The notes beneath the pieces were generated by a model. That model was given only the letters and a program-made list of their open reading frames with translations. It ran no database searches and had not been told where the DNA came from. The position numbers were made by a program, and so were the translations under genes. Of a stretch of DNA of 64,000 bases, positions 1 through 10,884 are shown in pieces. Position 1 is the stretch's first letter, and each line of letters opens with the position of its first letter. The stretch comes from Henckelia pumila (taxonomy: Eukaryota > Streptophyta > Magnoliopsida > Lamiales > Gesneriaceae). Where the stretch lies: contig NC_133121.1 of assembly GCF_033568475.1 (NCBI RefSeq), forward strand, positions 131,720,375 to 131,784,374. The letters are read 5' to 3'.

Positions 1-1600
1 ATTTTCAAAGCGAAGACCACTGCTGCTAACTTCAAATCATGTGTCGGGTAGTTCTGCTCGTGAATCTTCAACTGACTCGACGCATAAGCAATAACCTTAC
101 CACACTGCATAAGTACTGCGCCTAAACCTAGCTTAGACGCGTCGGTGTACACCACTAACTCCTCGTGTGGTACTGCCATCGCAAAAACCGGTGCGGTAGT
201 GAGTGCTTCCTTCAGCTGATCGAAGCTCCTCTGACAGTCTGGACTCCAAACAAACTTCGCATTCTTCTAGGTTAAGGAAGTCAAGGGTACTGCAATAGAG
301 GAAAAACCCTTCATGAACTTCCTATAGTATCCTGCCAAATCCAAGAAACTGCGAATCTCCGAAGCATTCTTCGGAATACCCCATTTCTGCACTGCCTCAA
401 CCTTCGACTAATCCACTGCAATCCCATATCTAGAAATAATGTGGCCAAGAAATGCCACCTGCTCAAGCCAAAACTCGCACTTGCTGAACTTGGCATACAA
501 ACGATGCTCCCTCAAAGTCTGCAAGGCTGTCTGTAGATGCTGCCTATGCTCCTCAACGCTCCTAGAGTAGATCAAGATATCATCAATGAAGACTATGATG
601 AACTGATCAAGATACGGCTGAAATACCCGGTTCATGAGATCCATGAAAACCGCTGGAGCATTGGTCAAACCAAATGGCATCACTAAGAACTCGTAATGCC
701 CATAACGTGTCCGGAAAGCAGTCTTGGACACATCTGCCTCTCTAACTCGCAACTGATGATAACCAAATCGCAGATCAATCTTGGAGAACACAAAAGCTCC
801 CTGCAACTGATCAAATAAGTCCTCTATCCTCGGCAGTGGTACTTATTCTTTACCGTGACTCTGTTGAGCTCTCGATAATCGATGCACAGTCTCATACTGC
901 CATCCTTCTTCTTCACGAATAACACTGGAGCTCCCCATGGAGAAAACCTATGACGAACAAAGCCTTTCTCTAATAACTCCTGAATCTGCTCCTTCAACTC
1001 TTTCATCTCGGTAGGAGCAAGTTTGTATGGTGCCATTGAGATAGGCACAGTGTCTGGCAATAAGTCGATACTGAACTCCACCTCTCTCACTGGTGGAATC
1101 CCTGCAACATCCTTCGAAAAGACGTCCGGAAAGTCACGAACTACCTCTATCTCTGATAATAATCTAATGGCTGGTTCTGAGGCCGTGACAATACTCGCTA
1201 GGAAACCTCGGTAACCCCGTTTCAACAGCTTCCTTGCCTGAAAAAGAGATATCACCTGACGAATATCACTGCTCTGAGATGCATGAAAAGTAAACGGGTC
1301 GCCTCCCGGCGGTTTCACTGACACCGTCCTCCTACGAAAATCAATCGAAGCTCCATTGACTGTCAACCAGTCCATACCCAATATCAAATCAAACCCGCTC
1401 AACAGCAAAACCACTACATCTGTGCGAATAGAGTGCCCCTGCAGCTCCAACTCCAGCTCTCGAATGACACTAGAGGTAGAAATAATCTGTCCTGACGGCA
1501 TAGTGACATCATAATCACTGTCGGCAATCTCAGGTGTGATGCCTATCCGTCTGATAAACTCTAGGGAGATAAACGAATGCGTAGCCCCTGAATCTAGCAA
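1..1600 (-). pseudogene. Gypsy pol remnant: protease, reverse transcriptase, RNase H start
   Basis: Protease begins near 1600 with [12 protein letters not shown], carrying the retropepsin DSGA motif. Reverse transcriptase follows, with [16 protein letters not shown], then [12 protein letters not shown] and the active-site FIDDIL. RNase H starts at about 110 ([10 protein letters not shown] on the minus strand) and leaves the window. There are at least three lesions: a one-base frameshift near 825, which moves RT into the 408-806 frame; an in-frame stop near 412; and another stop near 270. It is therefore a dead pol, unless some lesions are assembly errors. No integrase is visible because the window ends. 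Confidence 0.85.
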
Positions 1601-1832
1601 CGCAAACTTGGAGTTGCCTCCAACTAGAATTCTCCCTACACGCAGAAGAATCCCAACAACTTCATACCACTACTAAACTTTTCCCCCAAAGATGAGTCAC
1701 TAATAACCCTTAATTCTAATCACAAGTAAAACATGCTTCCTATTCTAACATGCAGATAGAAAAATCCCAAATAACAAATTATTCCACAAAGAAAAATCGA
1801 AATTCTTAACCAAAGGAAGAAATTATAAAATA

Positions 1833-2880
1833 CTAGGGGTAAGATATACCGGTGATCAAGGAGGTATCTGGGTCTGCCTCCTCAGCCTGCATCACGAACA
1901 CTCTCCCTGTAGTGTTTTTCTTTCTCGGGCAATTGGCCATCTGGTGCCCTGGCTCCTTACAATGAAAACAGACGCCCGCTCCTAGAAGACATGGTCCTGG
2001 ATGCATCTTCTGGCACTTTGGACAAGTAGGATATCCTCCAGCATTAGGGGCCCCGCCCCTAGGCTGTTGTCTCTTGCTGCTGTGGCTTCTGCCGGTTCGA
2101 GCCCTTAGACGGCCCCGTATACTGCTTCTTCGCAGGAGGCTGTGAAGATGGTCGCTGATATCCAGTCTGAAACTGCCTCTTACCCTGCTGCTCCCTGTGG
2201 ATCTCTCTCCTACCATCCTCCGAACGCAAGGCTCTACTGACTGCCGTCTCATAAGTAAGGACGTCCGCCATACGAACGTCATGCTTGATCTCTGCCCTGA
2301 GTCCCTCGATAAATTGTCTCATCTTCTCAGGTGCACTGTCAGCAATCAATGGCACCAAGTGACAACCCCTCTCGAACTGACGGATGTACTCCACAACTGT
2401 CTTGTCTCCCTGCCGGAGACTCATGAAATCTCGAATCATCCTACTGCGCACGTCTTCAGTGAAATACTTGGAGAAAAACATCCTCCGAAAATCTGCCCAT
2501 AGCATAGTAGTCAGATTCACTCCCCGTGATGCACTCTCCCACCATAAGTCTGCATCACCCTTCAGCATGTACACTGCGCATCTCACCTTGTCCGCATCAG
2601 TCAACCCCATGTAAGCAAAGATGCTCTCCAAAGAACGGATCCACCCTTCAGCAATGAGTGGATCTGTGGCACCTGCGAACTCCTTAGGTCCCTTCTTTTG
2701 GAACCTCTCCGCCACGTCCTCATCGTGAGACAGTCTCGGACGTGCTGCCTGCTGCTCCAACAAAGCAGTAATCCCGGCCATCATGTTTGCATTGGCCTGC
2801 TCCAATGCCTAAAGCGAATTCTGCGGAGGTGGAGGTGGAGGTGGAGTTCTCCCGCGTCTATTAACTGGTCTCAGAGGCAT
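1833..2880 (-). pseudogene. Gypsy gag remnant with CCHC zinc knuckle
   Basis: The original start is probably the ATG at 2880, which opens MPLRPVNRRGRTPPPPPP. An in-frame TAG about 24 codons later cuts it off from the main gag frame (2059-2805). That frame has the retrotransposon gag signature (GWIRSLESIFAYMGL, then CAVYMLKGDADLWWE). A frameshift between about 2060 and 2280 moves the C-terminal part to another frame, 1833-2282, which holds the knuckle CFHCKEPGHQMANC (C-x2-C-x4-H-x4-C) and, before it, a second Cys-rich stretch CPKCQKMHPGPC. Gag would package the element's RNA. Two lesions make this copy non-functional. Confidence 0.85.
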
Positions 2881-3068
2881 TCTGCACCACCACATATTTT
2901 TTTACGTAAATCTACATGCATAACTAAGTACTTAAAGATTTTCTGCTAACATAAATGCTTAAGTCTTAAACATGATACTACAAAATCATACTAAAATCAA
3001 TTAAAACTTACAGACCGGTAGCGTGGATTTCTGAGCTCGCACAGCTGTGATGACCCCTCCAAGAACGC

Positions 3069-3081
3069 GGCTCTGATACCA
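3069..3081 (-). other. Gypsy primer-binding site (iMet tRNA)
   Basis: On the minus strand this reads TGGTATCAGAGCC, complementary to the 3' end of plant initiator Met tRNA. It starts 2 nt after the end of the 5' LTR. This fixes both the LTR border at 3084 and the minus-strand direction of the element. Confidence 0.9.
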
Positions 3082-3083
3082 AT

Positions 3084-5957
3084 TGAAACATCTACTACTA
3101 ATAAATGCGGATTTTTTTTAAAAAAAATAATACTAAGTAAAATAAATGTACATACATGTCCATACATATATGCACAAAATAAACAGATTTAAAAATAACA
3201 TAAATAAAACGCAACATTTTTACTAAAATAACTGAGTCAAACTTAATTAAAATACTGTCAGACAATCTACCTAAAAGCTTGCATGCAACAAAATTACTTA
3301 ATAAAAATAATACTAAAATTCACCACTGACAAAACATAAAAGAAACAGAGTTTTAAAATTCTTAAAATATCCATGAAAACTCAGCCGGCGGTCACGGGGG
3401 ATCACTGCGCGTCCGCTCATACGTCCTCACTACCGGTAGGAACTACATCTTCCTCTACGTACTTACCTGCACCATATAAGTGTAGTGAGCCTAGAGGCTC
3501 AACATGTCTAATCCTTTATAACAAGATTAAAAATAATGCATCACATAATTACATTAATACATATCATATACATGAATGAGCATGCTTAAAAATCATGAAT
3601 CATGACTGAAAATCTTGCTTATACTTGATCTTAGATATAATCATACAATACATACATAACATTGTTGAGCATAATATTTTCAAACATCGCATGGTCATAT
3701 CCGTAGTGTAACCTTAAACTTAAAAGTTCGACTGATCAGTCTCTTAAAACCAACGTACGCGGCGGTGACGAATCACCTCTTAATAGTAGTAAACTGCCCT
3801 TAAATTGACAGTAAACTGCCCTTAACATGTGGGGACTGGTCTCCCTTAAATTGTCACACTACTTCAACTTCCAACATAAAAATTATTTTCTAGTTCAACC
3901 TTAAACATTAAATCATGCCATAAAATTATTTCATGAATGTATGCACTGAAAATATGTCCGTAATATATATTTAATTAATTTTTCATAGTATAATATACTT
4001 ATACTTAAAATAGACTTTATGCATAAAAATAATTAAATATATATTCCGGACTTATTTATTTTTCATGGGTTGGTCCAGACTGCTGGTCACTCACTCTAAG
4101 CCCGTTAAACTTAAATAAAAGCCCAATAATCATATCTTAGCACAAATAACTTAATTAAACTTAATTGGGCCTAAATAAAAATATTTAAGTCATTAACTTA
4201 ATTAAACCCAATAAAATTCTAGACTGGCCCAAAAATACACTGACTGGCCCAATGGGCCCAAAAGCCCAAAGACTGACCCAATAATTCCCATGGGCTTCCA
4301 AGCCCATAAAATTAATTGGGTTGACTTAAATAAATTATTTGAAGCCCAAATAAAATTATTTAGTGACCCAAATAATTTTATTTATAATTAATTAGCCCAA
4401 AAACTCAATTAAAACATAAGTCACTTAAAAATTAAAATACTCGAGCCCGGCCCACCTAGCCCGGACCCAAACCTACCTGACCCAACCCACTTACACCCAA
4501 ACCCTACCCGGATGCCCATACCCGGCCCAGGACCAAACCCGACCCGGAAACCCCCAGAAAACCCCAAACCCGTAGCCCTCTTCCCTTGTTCTATCGGCTG
4601 GGCGAGCAGTTCTACTGCTCGCCTTCGGCTGGCCAACTACGGCTACCTTTGGCCATGAAACCACCGCCTACACCTAACCCACTTCAAGACGTTTCCAAAA
4701 AGCTAAAAACCAGCCCAAACCGAGCCCTAACGAAGGAGAACGACCCAAAACAATCTAGCCCTTATTCTGCGCGTAACCAGCGACTTTAGGCCGTTCGGCC
4801 GCCCATATCCGGCAACCACCGGCCAAAGGCCCACCTGTACTACCTTCCTCTTTGTCTTACGGTTCTAACCCAACTAGAATCAGCCTAAAACACGCCCTGT
4901 GGCTTGAGAACAAGCCAATCTCCCTACCTCGCTCAACCTGCGCGATCTGCTGCGCCACTATGGACCAAAAACTGAATCAGCCTTGAACCCAGCCAACTCC
5001 AGCCCTTAGCCCGACCATGGTTCGATTCCCTAGGACCATAAATCACCTCTGACCCGAGCCCCAAGCACCTGGACCGAGCCATGCTGAATAAAACATGAGC
5101 TATGACATGAAAACACTCAAACATGCATCAAACTTCAATAACATTGCATAATTTCGAAATATTCTTATGGAATCTGAAAAAAAAACATCATGCATGAATA
5201 ATAGCTTATATGGTGGCCAAATAAAAGTTTTAGACATGTTTTAATGAATAAAAACGAAGGCTATTGCGTCTACGGACTCCGGAACGACAATCGGACGAAA
5301 AACTTGACAAAACCTTCAAAAGTTGGCTATGGAGGCTTGAAGATTTCTGCTAATTGGCGTGATGGAGGTGGGAAGAAACTGGTGGAGGCAGCTGAGGGAG
5401 TTAGACGTGAGATATGGGAGGGATTGGGTAGGATATTAGGAATAAAATTTTTAAATATAAGCTAAATAGATAATATAAATAATTAGGTAGATAATATAAC
5501 ATAATATTTAAAATTTTAAACTCTTAAAATACATAATAATCTGATATAAATTCCTAAATCCTGAAATAAAATAATAGGCAATTTTTAAAATTTAATAAAA
5601 GTCATTAAAAATGACTTATTTTGGCTAAAAATAAACCCTTAAATAAATATATAACTAAATACTAAATTTTTCTTAACAAAATAGCTTAAAATATTATTTT
5701 AAGGCTCATAAAACTCATAAAATATTTTTGGTTAAATATTTTGGTATCTCGTCCTTCCACGGTCCCGTCTACGCAATCAAAACAATTAATTTCCATAAAT
5801 CATGAAAAATCACTAATTATGGGTTAAATGCTTAAAAATAACTTAAAACATGCACACATAATTTCACATAATTATTTAACCCATAATCTAAAATTCTAAA
5901 TAAATAAAATCTCAAATTATGCATGCGAATTTCGTGCTAAAAATACTGGATGTTACA
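3084..5957 (-). repeat. 5' LTR of the Gypsy element (2874 bp)
   Basis: A long terminal repeat bounded by TG and CA. On the minus strand it opens TGTAACATCC and closes GTTTCA, next to the primer site. It is the same family as the solo LTR at 6431-9253, in reverse orientation: both carry the GACGGGACCGTGGA block near the 5' end, the long AT-rich part, the GC-rich CCGGGTCGGG part (here at 4440-4570) and the GGTGCAGG box (here about 3468). The two copies differ by many substitutions and small indels. ORF calls inside it are meaningless. Confidence 0.9.
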
Positions 5958-6030
5958 TAAATACTCTATAAGCTTTACTAACATATGAGTATCCAAGAAA
6001 CAAACCAGCATCTGATCTGACATCGAGTGC
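5958..6030 (-). pseudogene. Copia pol fragment just after integrase
   Basis: Minus-strand translation gives ALDVRSDAGLFLGYSYVSK followed by AYRVF, the conserved Copia stretch that follows integrase. It joins in frame to the HLT codons at 10885-10893 once the solo-LTR insertion and one AGTCA copy are ignored. The join shows that the pol gene was one piece before the LTR insertion. The Gypsy LTR starts directly at its downstream end. Confidence 0.85.
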
Positions 6031-6035
6031 AGTCA
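6031..6035. other. Target-site duplication AGTCA (left) of the 2.0 kb solo LTR
   Basis: AGTCA directly precedes the TG of the LTR. The matching copy is at 10885-10889. Both lie in Copia coding sequence and account exactly for the split reading frame. Confidence 0.9.
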
Positions 6036-7801
6036 TGTAAGGTCCAAAAAGTCCACTAGCTTAATCACGATTAATTGATTTAATTATATGATTTAATGCA
6101 TGTTATTTATAATATTAATTGTTATGTGAATTATGTGTTATATTATTTTTTTAAAAAAAATTTAGGTTGGGTTTAATTTTGGGTCGTAGGGATGAGCCTA
6201 GCCTTGAAACGAGTTAAGAAAAATATTTTAAGTAAAGTTAGTAGATGCAAAAGTATTTTATTGAGAGAGTAAAAATTTTAAAGAATTTTAAGTGTAACTA
6301 ATGGGCCGTGTTGGAGCCCATTAGTCACAGAAGAAAAACATTCAGAAGTTTTCTGAACTCTCATTTGAACGCTCACTCTTCTTTCTCAAAATCTCTCTCA
6401 AACACTGCGATCTCCAAGCTAGGGTTCTTCTGTAACACCCGAAAATTTTAATACGGAAATTTGCATGCATAATTAAGGAAAATAATTATTTAAAATTTAT
6501 ATTTGGGGTTAAATGTATTTATGTGATATTATGTGAAATATATGCATGATTTAAATGTATTTTAGCATTTAACCCGCAATTATGGTATTTTTAGATTTTT
6601 AAGGAATTAATTGTTTTGATCGCGTAGACGGGACCGTGGACGGACGAGATACCAAAATTCTTAGCCAAAAATATTTTATGAGTTTTATGAGCCTTAAAAT
6701 ATTATTTTAAGGTATTTTGTCAGGAAAATTTTAGTATTTAATTATATATTTAATTAAAGATTGATTTTTAGCCAAAATAAGTCATTTTAATGACCTTTAT
6801 TAACTTTTAAAAATCCCTTATTATTATATTTCGAGATTTAAAGTTTTTTTTTATTTATCAAGTTAAGTTGTGTATTTAAAGTATAGATATATTATCTAAT
6901 TGATAGTATATTATCTACCTATTTTATTTAAAAGATTTTATACCTAAATTCTACCCAATCCCTCCCACAACTCACGCTCAATCCCCCTTTCATCGACAAC
7001 AACCCCTCTCCCTCGTCCCTTCCATCGTTGAACACAGAAAGCTAGAACCCCATAGCCGATCAAGCTTAACTCTTGAGGATTTTTGGTCCGTTCGTCGTCC
7101 CGGAGACCCGTATACGCATCAACCTTCGTCAGTCAATTAAAAAGGCATGTGTAATTCTTTCCTTGAACACCATATAAGCTACTATTCTTTTCATGTCAGA
7201 TTTTTATTGGATATTTATGATTAAGCTTTAGCATGTTCATGTTTTTGCACTTGGAGTTTGATTTTCTCACGTTTTGCATGTTGTACATCATAGGCTCACG
7301 TTTTTTTTTGGTCATGGAAGGGTCCAGGCTGTTGCTCAACCTATGGGGTCGTGTCTTAGGGTCCCTTGAGTCGAGTGGTTTGAGTGGGGTGAGCCATGGG
7401 TGGCCCGAACCGAAGCAAGAACAGCTGGTGTACAGACAGCGCACAGGTTTAGGGTCCCGGGGAAGGGAGGATCGTTCTCCTTCCTCAGGCCATGGATTTT
7501 TGCGTGGTTTGTTGGGTTAGAACCGTATGGATGTTGGCTAGGTCTAGGAAGTGGTTACAGGGTCATTGGTGGTCTGAGCAAGCCGCACGATCAAAGTTAC
7601 TGCCGCTGCTCATGTCTGCGCGGGAGCTGGGAATGGGCTGTGTTGTAGAGGTTCGTGTGGGCGGTACAGTCCATGGTTTGGTTGGTTCTTGGCTTGATGG
7701 AAGCGACTGGATGTTGGCTAGTGTTAGGTGGTGGTGCTCCGGCCGGTGGTGGCCGGAGCAGGGCGGCTGACGGCTTCTCCTGGAGCTGCTCGCGCAGCGT
7801 A

Positions 7802-7915
7802 GGGAAGGGGAAAGGGGGGGTTCGGGAATGGGGTTAGGGCTGGGTCGGGTGGTCCTGGGTGGTCCGGGTCGGGTATGGGGCTTATTGGGTCGGGTCAGGT
7901 GGTCCGGGTCCGGGT
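7802..7915 (+). repeat. G-run-rich tract in the solo LTR (possible G-quadruplex)
   Basis: More than ten runs of three or more G occur here with short spacers, such as GGGTCGGGTGGTCC and GGTCCGGGTCGGGTATGGGG. The counterpart in the Gypsy LTR is C-rich on the plus strand at about 4441-4570. G-quadruplex motifs are known in plant LTRs; whether this one folds is inference. Confidence 0.5.
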
Positions 7916-8491
7916 TAAGTAGGCCGGGCTCGGGTATTTTAATTTTTAAGTATTTAATGGTTCATGTGTATTTTGGGCTTTAATAATTAGTTAGAAAATT
8001 ATTTGGGCCTCTAAATAATTTTATTTGGGACTTAAATAATTTATTTAAGTTAGCATAATGATTTTTATGGGCTTGGGAGCCCATGAGAATTTTTGGGCTA
8101 TTCAGCGGATTTTTGGGCCAGTCTAGAGTTTTATTGGGATTAATTAGATTAATGGGCTTAAAAATCTTTATTTAGGCCCAGTTAAGTTAATCAAGTTATT
8201 TGGGCTAAGTTATGTTTATTGGGCTCTAATTTAAGGATAATGGGCTTAGAGTGAGTGGCCAGCAGTCTGGACCAACCCATGAAAAATAAATAAGTCCGGA
8301 ATATATATTTAATTATTTTTATGCATGAAGTCTATTTTAAGTATAAGTATATTATATTATGAAAAATTAATTAAATATATATTACGGACATATTTTCAGT
8401 GCATGCATTCATGAAATTTCTTATGTATATAATTATGTAAATGATGAGAAATAAAATATTTTGGTGGAAATTGAAGTATGTGTGACATAGG

Positions 8492-8591
8492 GGTGGTTTT
8501 CCACCATATGATTCGGTAGTTTTACTACCATAGGGGTGGTTATCCACCATATGATTCGGTAGTTTACTACCATAGGAGGTGATTTATCACC
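8492..8591 (+). repeat. Five consecutive mini-hairpins within a tandem duplication of about 43 bp
   Basis: Two near-identical units start at 8486 and 8529, and a third partial unit follows. Inside are five 5-bp inverted repeats with 4-5 nt loops: GGTGG/CCACC at 8492-8505, GGTAG/CTACC at 8515-8529, GGTGG/CCACC at 8535-8548, GGTAG/CTACC at 8558-8571 and GGTGA/TCACC at 8578-8591. Stem changes are matched on both arms. The Gypsy LTR has a related run at about 3758-3840, including GGTGA/TCACC. Confidence 0.75.
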
Positions 8592-8862
8592 GCCATCGTA
8601 CGTTGGTTCAGGAGACTGATCAGTCGACACATGAGCGTCACACTTATGGATAGGACCATCTTCAGGTTTCAAAAGCATTGCTCAATTATGTTATATATGA
8701 TGAAGAAATAATATGTTTATGATTATGGTTATAATTCAGTTTATGATTCAACAGTTTTATTATGTGATAAAAATATTTCCATGCATGCTCATGTACATGT
8801 ATATGTATTAGTAATTATGTGATGCATTATTTTTAACCTTGTTATAAAGGACTAGACATGTT

Positions 8863-8897
8863 GAGCCCCTAGGCTCACTACGCTTATATGGTGCAGG
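8863..8897 (+). other. Conserved LTR hairpin plus GGTGCAGG box (copy in 2.8 kb solo LTR)
   Basis: A 5-bp stem GAGCC/GGCTC with loop CCTA at 8863-8876 is followed by ACTACGCTTATATGGTGCAGG. The same layout occurs in the Gypsy LTR (minus strand, 3500 down to about 3468) and in the different 2.0 kb LTR (10520-10554). The function is unknown; its position fits the transcribed part of an LTR. Confidence 0.6.
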
Positions 8898-9703
8898 TGA
8901 GCATGATGACGTTTATGTAGCTCCTATCGGTGGTGAGGACTTATGAGCTCACGGAGCAGTGGACCCCGTGACCGTCGCAGATTTTAGTTGATGTTAAAGA
9001 AACATTTATTTTATTATGATGAGTTTTTAAACAAGTTCATCTTTTTATTATTTTAATTATGGAAATTTTGAATTATCAAACTTAGTATTTTTAATTCTTG
9101 CATAAGGATATTTTCAACAATTAATTAAGTTATTTTTATGTAGTAAAATTATTTCTTTTATGTTTATACATATATGTATGGGCGTATATGTATAGTATTA
9201 TTTATAGATTATTTTAAAAAAAAAATTCGCATTTATTAGCACTAGGCGTTTCATCTTCGGCTTCTCAAGGCTAGATCGTTCCGCAGTCCAGGTTAATCCC
9301 AATCAGACAATCCAGGCAAGTTTTTACTGTTTTTAAACCCATTCAAAAATATAGTTATTTTCAAGATAAAACCCTAGGTGTTTGATTGATGATCTATGAA
9401 TCTTTTCTTGAAAATTTCTATGAGTATGTTGCTTGATTGTGATACGTGAAGCATTCTTGAGGTGTTCGGTTCATGTTTATTGAGTTTTGAAAGTTTTGAA
9501 TGCACTAGATCAGATTTTTTGGGTAAAAGTAGTTTTGAAGGTTTTTAATTCAACATATTTGAAATTATTGATGTATTAGTACAAGTTATTTTGAGATTAT
9601 GATGTTGTTGAATGATATTTTTTTAATGGAAAAACGTCCCAAAGCATTGTGGGTTTTGAAAAAAGTGCAGAAAAGATCAGTTTTCGGAATCAGACGCAGC
9701 GAC

Positions 9704-9842
9704 GGCGCGCCCGCGCCTGAGCTGCGAAATCTCTGCGCACAGACGGCGTGCCCGCGCTCTTAAGTAGCGCGCCCGCGCCGCTTTGTCGCATGAAGTGCGA
9801 GCGGGCGGCGCGCCCGCGCTGTCTCAACAGCGCGGCCGCGCC
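9704..9842 (+). repeat. GC-rich array with five copies of a 14-bp motif in the 2.0 kb LTR
   Basis: Five close variants of GGCGCGCCCGCGCC occur at about 9704, 9745, 9766, 9807 and 9829, with spacers of 7 to 28 bp. The block is very GC- and CpG-rich in an otherwise AT-rich LTR and contains AscI-like GGCGCGCC palindromes. The role is not known. Confidence 0.7.
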
Positions 9843-10194
9843 CCAGGCTCGATTTTTCCATCCCATTTTATGAGTTTTGAGTCCTAAAAATCATGATTTT
9901 GATACTTTAATGTATTTTAATTATTTTAAGAATGTTCATGAAGAATTTTAAAGTTTTCAAGGTCCGAAACGGACGGAATGCCTCACGTGGATCGGTCAAG
10001 TTATGTATTGCATGATTATGTGATTTTCTCACGAAAGATAATTTCTCATGAAATGTTTTGAAGGAATTTAAGCATGTAGCATCACGAGAAATTTTATGAG
10101 CAGGTTACGAGGTTTATGAAAATGATATGATATGATTTAATAAGATGAATGATATGATACATAAAAAATATTTTGATGAATTATGCGTCTTGTG

Positions 10195-10311
10195 GTGATT
10201 ATATGGGGTATGCACTTCGGAATGAGCTCCGGAGCGGCTATCCAAACATGGCTCACGGGATGGTTATATGGGGTATGCACTTCAGGATAAGCGCCGAAGC
10301 GGCTATCCAAA
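10195..10311 (+). repeat. Tandem duplication of a 50-65 bp unit in the 2.0 kb LTR
   Basis: Two units share the stretch TTATATGGGGTATGCACTTC and the ending AGCGGCTATCCAAA, at 10195-10246 and 10261-10311. They have diverged in the middle. No coding meaning. Confidence 0.7.
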
Positions 10312-10519
10312 GAATGAAAGTTTACGGGCTTAATGCTATATGCTTGTTGATCAACAAAAAACTATGAATGGCTCGTTATAACGGTTACCATACTACTCAT
10401 ACTTCATCTTCCCAAATATTTTTATGATATGACTATATTAAAGTTATGTTTATTGCATGGAAGTTAAAGTTAATGTTTTCCTTTTAAAGTTAGAAAATCC
10501 TTTTCTGCATGCTCTTGCT

Positions 10520-10554
10520 GAGTCTTTCGACTCACTATACTTGAATGGTGCAGG
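10520..10554 (+). other. Conserved LTR hairpin plus GGTGCAGG box (copy in 2.0 kb LTR)
   Basis: Stem GAGTC/GACTC with loop TTTC at 10520-10533 is followed by ACTATACTTGAATGGTGCAGG. Compared with the 2.8 kb family, one stem pair is changed on both sides (C-G to T-A), while the downstream box keeps ATGGTGCAGG. Confidence 0.6.
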
Positions 10555-10884
10555 AAATGATGATGTGGATGCTTTTATTGATGATTATGTGGGCGGACAT
10601 GAAGAAGAGGCAGGGGTCGGTCCAACGGGCAATGCATGAGTGTGAATGCTTTAGAATAAAAGATGTTTTAAACCTTTTTATTTGATGAGAGGCAAACAAG
10701 TTTTAATTTTTTTTTAGTTGATGGTCATGTTTTGGCAAATATTTTTAGATGCTATTTTATTTTGTGCACATTTTATACGCTATTTTAATAAATAAGATGA
10801 TGCTTCCGCAAAGTTTTTATTTTTACCAAATTTTTAAGTAAGTATGTTTGAGTAACGTTTCGATTGAGAAATTGGGATGTTACA

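Larger units (their letters stand above)
1..5957 (-). mobile_element. Ty3/Gypsy Tekay-like retrotransposon, 5' LTR to RNase H, cut by window edge
   Basis: A minus-strand LTR retrotransposon. Reading down the minus strand there is a 5' LTR, an iMet primer-binding site 2 nt after it, gag with a CCHC knuckle, aspartic protease, reverse transcriptase and the start of RNase H, which reaches base 1. Integrase and the 3' LTR lie outside the window. The RT wording ([22 protein letters not shown]) is that of Tekay/Del chromoviruses. The element entered the Copia pol gene: Copia coding sequence resumes at 5958, directly beyond the LTR end. The 5 bp next to the LTR (TAAAT) should be the target duplication, but the partner copy is off-window. 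Every coding part is broken, so it looks immobile. Confidence 0.9.
6431..9253 (+). mobile_element. Solo LTR (2823 bp), same family as the Gypsy 5' LTR
   Basis: It opens TGTAACACCC and closes GCGTTTCA, flanked by 5-bp duplications TCTTC at 6426-6430 and 9254-9258. The flanking sequence joins smoothly into the 2.0 kb LTR. No internal retrotransposon sequence is present, so it is a solo LTR. It matches the LTR at 3084-5957 along its length on the opposite strand. Small ORFs around 7233-7837 come from its GC-rich part and are not genes. Confidence 0.92.
6036..10884 (+). mobile_element. Solo LTR of a second Gypsy-type family, about 2.02 kb, itself interrupted
   Basis: It opens TGTAAGGTCC and closes GGGATGTTACA, with a 5-bp duplication AGTCA at 6031-6035 and 10885-10889. 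It splits the Copia pol. Removing the nested LTR and its extra target copy (6431-9258) leaves 2021 bp with no primer site or coding sequence, so it is a solo LTR left by LTR-LTR recombination. A leader-like stretch lies at about 6355-6430 (CTCTCTCAAACACTGCGATC, then AAGCTAGGGTTC). The box ATGGTGCAGG at 10545-10554 has the same direction as in the other LTR family, which supports plus orientation. A GC-rich array lies at 9704-9842. Confidence 0.88.

Noticed and set aside
7196-7837. Several overlapping ORFs of 60-95 codons
   Set aside because: They lie in the GC-rich part of a solo LTR, overlap in different frames and have no family resemblance.
8486-8591. Possible CRISPR-like array
   Set aside because: Only two and a half units without unique spacers, inside a plant LTR; explained as tandem duplication with hairpins.
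9695-9850. CpG island or gene promoter
   Set aside because: It lies inside a TSD-bounded LTR and no gene follows downstream.
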